Shown here: positions 4,270 to 6,679 of the stretch, in pieces | Numbering within the stretch: position 1 is the first letter of the stretch | How the letters are laid out: each line of letters starts with the position of its first letter | From: Mobilitalea sp. | GTDB taxonomy: Bacteria > Bacillota_A > Clostridia > Lachnospirales > Lachnospiraceae | Direction of reading: 5' to 3' | Length of the DNA stretch: 6,679 nt | Assembly: GCA_029974875.1 (NCBI GenBank) | Contig: JARKQP010000257.1 | Coordinates: 1-6,679 of the forward strand | Translations under genes and position numbers: made by a program | Notes under the pieces: model-generated | Databases searched by the model: none | What the model saw: only the letters and a program-made list of their open reading frames with translations | What the model was told of the DNA's origin: nothing

Positions 4270-4750
4270 ACATAACGCTTTCTTTCAATTTATAACCTGG
4301 ACGCTTATATTATTTGCAGCCAATATCCTGATGATGATGTCCATTGCCGCTCTGTTCGGAGAACAGGCGGAGGAGATGTCCACCATGTTTCAATTTGGTT
4401 CAAAAGGCTTGGCTTCAACAACCATGCTGCAGTTTCTATTAAGTGCCGCTGTTACGGTCCTATTAAAAAACCTCTTCTACAGTGACCTCATCTCCAAGAA
4501 AATGATGGCCCTATGGCGGACCATTTTCATGCTTCTAAGCATCCTTGTGGTCCATATTATATTTATTCTGCTGTTTGATTGGTTCCGATATGACAACCGG
4601 CTCGCATGGGCAAGCTTCTTCATCTGCTTTGGAGGAGGCTTCCTGATAGGATCTTCAGCCATGATCCTAAAGACAAAGCTCGATAGCAGGCGCTATGATG
4701 AGCTGCTCAATTTTTATAAAGAGCAACGGGAGGAGGACGATAATGAATAG
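4259..4750 (+). CDS. DUF3021-type integral membrane protein
   Basis: A 163-residue protein with four predicted membrane helices at about 12-33, 53-74, 85-109 and 114-136, ending in a charged cytoplasmic tail (LDSRRYDELLNFYKEQREED). The arrangement, including LWRTIFMLLSILVV and the Gly-rich last helix (FFICFGGGFLIG), fits DUF3021, a family that often follows LytTR regulators and whose biochemical role is unknown. By analogy with LytTR regulatory systems it may sequester or modulate the regulator at the membrane (inference). The start is uncertain: in-frame ATGs occur at 4229, 4238, 4247, 4253 and 4259, and a TTG at 4211. I prefer 4259 because homologous sequence begins about there, the position is an ATG in both element copies, and it overlaps the leader ORF stop. 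Its end overlaps the ABC ATPase start by 8 nt. Confidence 0.82.
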   Translation: MEHKHNAFFQFITWTLILFAANILMMMSIAALFGEQAEEMSTMFQFGSKGLASTTMLQFLLSAAVTVLLKNLFYSDLISKKMMALWRTIFMLLSILVVHIIFILLFDWFRYDNRLAWASFFICFGGGFLIGSSAMILKTKLDSRRYDELLNFYKEQREEDDNE

Positions 4751-5585
4751 TATCTGCATGAATGAAATTTCCAAAAGCTTCGGTCAAAAGGAAGTATTAA
4801 CAAGGGTCTCCGTAACGGTGTTACAGGGAGAAATATTTGGCTTACTCGGTCCTTCCGGAGCCGGGAAAACAACCTTAATCAAAATATTAACCGGTCAGCT
4901 CTCCTATACCGGCACTGCCGAAATTATGGGCAAAAGCTGCAGCAGCCTGGACCGCAATATCTATTCCGAGATTGGAATGGTTATGGACAACAGCGGGATT
5001 TACGAACGCCTGACTTGTTATGATAACATGATCCTTTTTGCAAAATTCAACCGCATAAAAAAAGGGCAGGTGATTGACAGCTTAAAACGGGTCGGGCTAA
5101 CTGACATCAAAACTCCCGCTGGAAGGCTGTCGAAGGGCATGAGGCAAAGACTGGTTTTGGCACGGGCTCTGCTCCACCACCCTAAAATATTATTTTTAGA
5201 TGAGCCCACCAGCGGACTGGATCCCGCCACCGCTAGTGAAATCCACAAGCTTTTACTGGAGCTAAAGGCAGAGGGAACCACCATTTTTCTAACAACCCAC
5301 AACATGGTGGAGGCCCATAAGCTATGTGACCACATTGCTTTATTAAACGAGGGCAATATAGTTGAATTTGGAAAGCCCGATGAAATTTGCAGGAAATACA
5401 ATAAAGATAATATTATTTCCATCCTGAGCCGTGACGGCCAAACTATAACCATTATTAATAATCCAGAAAATGCAAAACAGATTGCTGCTTATTTTGCTGA
5501 GGATAAGGTAGAGGCTATTCATTCCTCTGAGCCTAACCTGGAATCCGTATTCATGTCATTAACCGGAAGGGAGTTGGATATCTAA
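4743..5585 (+). CDS. ABC transporter ATP-binding protein
   Basis: A 280-residue ABC ATPase that should energise the permease encoded next, at the inner face of the membrane. Motifs are Walker A GPSGAGKTT (36-44), signature LSKGMRQRL (129-137), Walker B ILFLDEPTSGLD (149-160) and the switch histidine H186 (TTHN). The position of the usual Q-loop glutamine appears to hold Asp (MVMDNSGIYERLT, D82). The region after about 215 is the C-terminal extension typical of drug or antimicrobial-peptide exporters, ending with NLESVFMSLTGREL. The ATG at 4743 has GGGAGGAGG 6 nt upstream and overlaps the DUF3021 stop, so the two are translationally coupled. The substrate cannot be told from sequence; LytTR-linked ABC pairs often serve peptide export or self-protection (inference). 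Confidence 0.95.
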   Translation: MNSICMNEISKSFGQKEVLTRVSVTVLQGEIFGLLGPSGAGKTTLIKILTGQLSYTGTAEIMGKSCSSLDRNIYSEIGMVMDNSGIYERLTCYDNMILFAKFNRIKKGQVIDSLKRVGLTDIKTPAGRLSKGMRQRLVLARALLHHPKILFLDEPTSGLDPATASEIHKLLLELKAEGTTIFLTTHNMVEAHKLCDHIALLNEGNIVEFGKPDEICRKYNKDNIISILSRDGQTITIINNPENAKQIAAYFAEDKVEAIHSSEPNLESVFMSLTGRELDI

Positions 5586-6277
5586 TGCATGTCCAGAATA
5601 TAACTGCTTTATTTCAAAAACAGCTTAAGGATTCCATAAGGAATATGCCTGTCCTGGTGTTATTCATCGTATATCCTGTCATAGCCCTGGTTATGACCCA
5701 GGCTATGAAGAATCAGGTGGGAATGGGAGCCTTCTTCGTGTCCATCTTTGCAACAATGCACTGTGTATTTACCCCGATTGTTACTACCAGCAGCATTATC
5801 GCAGAAGAAAAAGAACAAAATACACTTCGGGTGCTTTTCATGTCCAATGTAACCTTAAAGGAATACCTGTTAAGCATCGGCGGGTTTGTGCTGATTTCAA
5901 ATTTGATAACAAGCTGCTTCTTCTTACTTCTTACAGAATTTACGCCAAAGCAAGCCCTGCTTTTCCTGCTGGCGATAGGTATCGGCAGCTTTATTTCCAT
6001 AATCTTAGGAGCCTGTCTTGCACTGTTTTCCAAAAATGCTTCTGCTGCCAATGGATTGTCCGTTCCCTTTGGAATGGTATTCGCCTTCCTTCCTATGCTG
6101 GCAAATTTTAATTCCGGTATTGAGGCTGTTTCTAAATTCACCTTTAGCCAGCAGATCAGTTATCTGTTAGCGGGTAAGGAGCTCACCGGCTTTGGGTTGA
6201 TTGTATTAGGGGTTAATTTTATTATCCTGTGCATCGTAGCAACTGTCCTTTATTCAAAAAGCATCTCAGATGACTAG
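5585..6277 (+). CDS. ABC-2 type transporter permease
   Basis: A 230-residue membrane protein with about six helices, near 22-40, 46-72, 93-118, 124-148, 158-175 and 202-223. The motif EEKEQNTLRVL (74-84), after the second helix, is the coupling-helix region typical of ABC-2 permeases. Such half-transporters act as dimers with two ATPase subunits and move drugs, peptides or lipids outward. The ATG at 5585 shares one base with the stop of the ATPase (TAATG), with GGAAGGGAG 11 nt upstream, so translation is coupled. Its stop TAG (6275-6277) overlaps the stop of the opposing Uma2-like gene. It is the last gene of the lytTR operon. Confidence 0.93.
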   Translation: MHVQNITALFQKQLKDSIRNMPVLVLFIVYPVIALVMTQAMKNQVGMGAFFVSIFATMHCVFTPIVTTSSIIAEEKEQNTLRVLFMSNVTLKEYLLSIGGFVLISNLITSCFFLLLTEFTPKQALLFLLAIGIGSFISIILGACLALFSKNASAANGLSVPFGMVFAFLPMLANFNSGIEAVSKFTFSQQISYLLAGKELTGFGLIVLGVNFIILCIVATVLYSKSISDD

Positions 6278-6679
6278 GTATCAATATTCATCCCAATATC
6301 GCTGATTTCCCTCTCTATCTCAGAAAAATCAATCATGAGGCCTTCGAGGATGCCAAGGGGTATTTTGTCAGAAAAATGATGCTGCCTTGGCATGCTCTCC
6401 TTCGTAAATTCATATACGGTGACCAAGCTTTTATCAGGCGATATAATCCAGTATTCCCTTACTCCTGCATCCAGATATTTATTCAGCTTTTTAATATAAT
6501 CCAGCCTTTCACTCCCTTGTGATACAACCTCAGCAATAAAATCCGGTGCACCGGTACACCTTTTATTATCCAGCTTATCCTTATCACATATTATCATAAG
6601 ATCCGGCTGCACCACAGTTTTATTGTCCTTATCGAGCCGGACATCAAAAGGCGATAAATACACCTTGCATTGACCCTTG
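6274..6679 (-). CDS. Uma2-family (DUF820) putative endonuclease, C-terminal part
   Basis: The frame stays open to the right edge, so the N-terminus is outside the window; 134 residues are visible. VYLSPFDVRLDKDNKTVVQPDLMI, the APDFIAEVVS block, and LDAGVREYWIISPDKSLVTV are characteristic of Uma2 proteins, which have a restriction-endonuclease-like PD-(D/E)xK fold. Likely catalytic residues are the Asp of VQPDLMI, the Glu of FIAEVVS and a Lys in DYIKKLNKYL. The physiological role of this widespread family is poorly known. A GTG at 6663 is in frame but upstream codons KGQCK continue the family pattern (GKCKVFxxPFDVR), so it is not the true start. It converges on the permease gene with a 4-nt overlap. 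Confidence 0.9.
   Translation of the reverse strand, partial: KGQCKVYLSPFDVRLDKDNKTVVQPDLMIICDKDKLDNKRCTGAPDFIAEVVSQGSERLDYIKKLNKYLDAGVREYWIISPDKSLVTVYEFTKESMPRQHHFSDKIPLGILEGLMIDFSEIEREISDIGMNIDT

Noticed and set aside
4034..4288. Minus-strand open frame through the hairpin array and element
   Set aside because: Its codons are dictated by the palindromes, it has no ribosome binding site, and it opposes a well-supported operon.

Overview
The window looks like chromosomal DNA of a Clostridia member, most probably a Lachnospiraceae. The evidence is moderate GC, strong AGGAGG ribosome binding sites, use of TTG starts, a tatD/rsmA housekeeping cluster, a gene start resembling the Lachnospiraceae DUF6128 family, and a LytTR regulator - DUF3021 membrane protein - ABC transporter operon of a type common in that family. 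This assignment is an inference; there is no rRNA or marker gene to fix it.

Left part (minus strand). A promoter near 2893-2921 drives tatD (1978-2757), then a 65-residue coiled-coil protein (1696-1893), then rsmA/ksgA (662-1537). In most Firmicutes rnmV (ribonuclease M5) lies between tatD and rsmA; here the coiled-coil gene sits in that place. A good minus-strand intrinsic terminator (about 522-575) closes the unit. Beyond it lies the start of a DUF6128-like gene (1-308) that runs off the left edge.

Middle (2760-3560). This stretch holds the tatD promoter, an inverted repeat beside it, a doubtful minus-strand reading frame that looks patched together (3005-3412), and the regulatory region of the next operon. 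That region has two perfect 10-bp direct repeats exactly 21 bp apart, the spacing expected for LytTR-domain proteins, directly upstream of a strong sigma-A-type promoter.

Right part (plus strand). The order is lytTR (3560-4015, TTG start), a 240-nt hairpin-rich spacer, a DUF3021-type four-helix membrane protein (4259-4750), an ABC ATPase (4743-5585) and an ABC-2 permease (5585-6277). The last three overlap by 8 and 1 nt and are surely co-translated. I infer that the LytTR protein controls its own operon, that DUF3021 is its membrane partner, and that the ABC pair exports or resists an unknown compound. The operon meets a convergent Uma2-family gene (6274-right edge) with stop codons sharing a CTAG.

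Most unusual feature. The spacer between lytTR and DUF3021 contains a structured element whose second half has a diverged inverted copy at 3158-3311, on the other side of lytTR. Both copies carry a strong ribosome binding site, a small open frame starting Met-Pro-Ala, a GGGCAATGCCC hairpin, and an ATG overlapping the stop of the small frame. It looks like a mobile or repeated leader that sets up translational coupling to whatever gene lies downstream. I do not recognise it as a named element.
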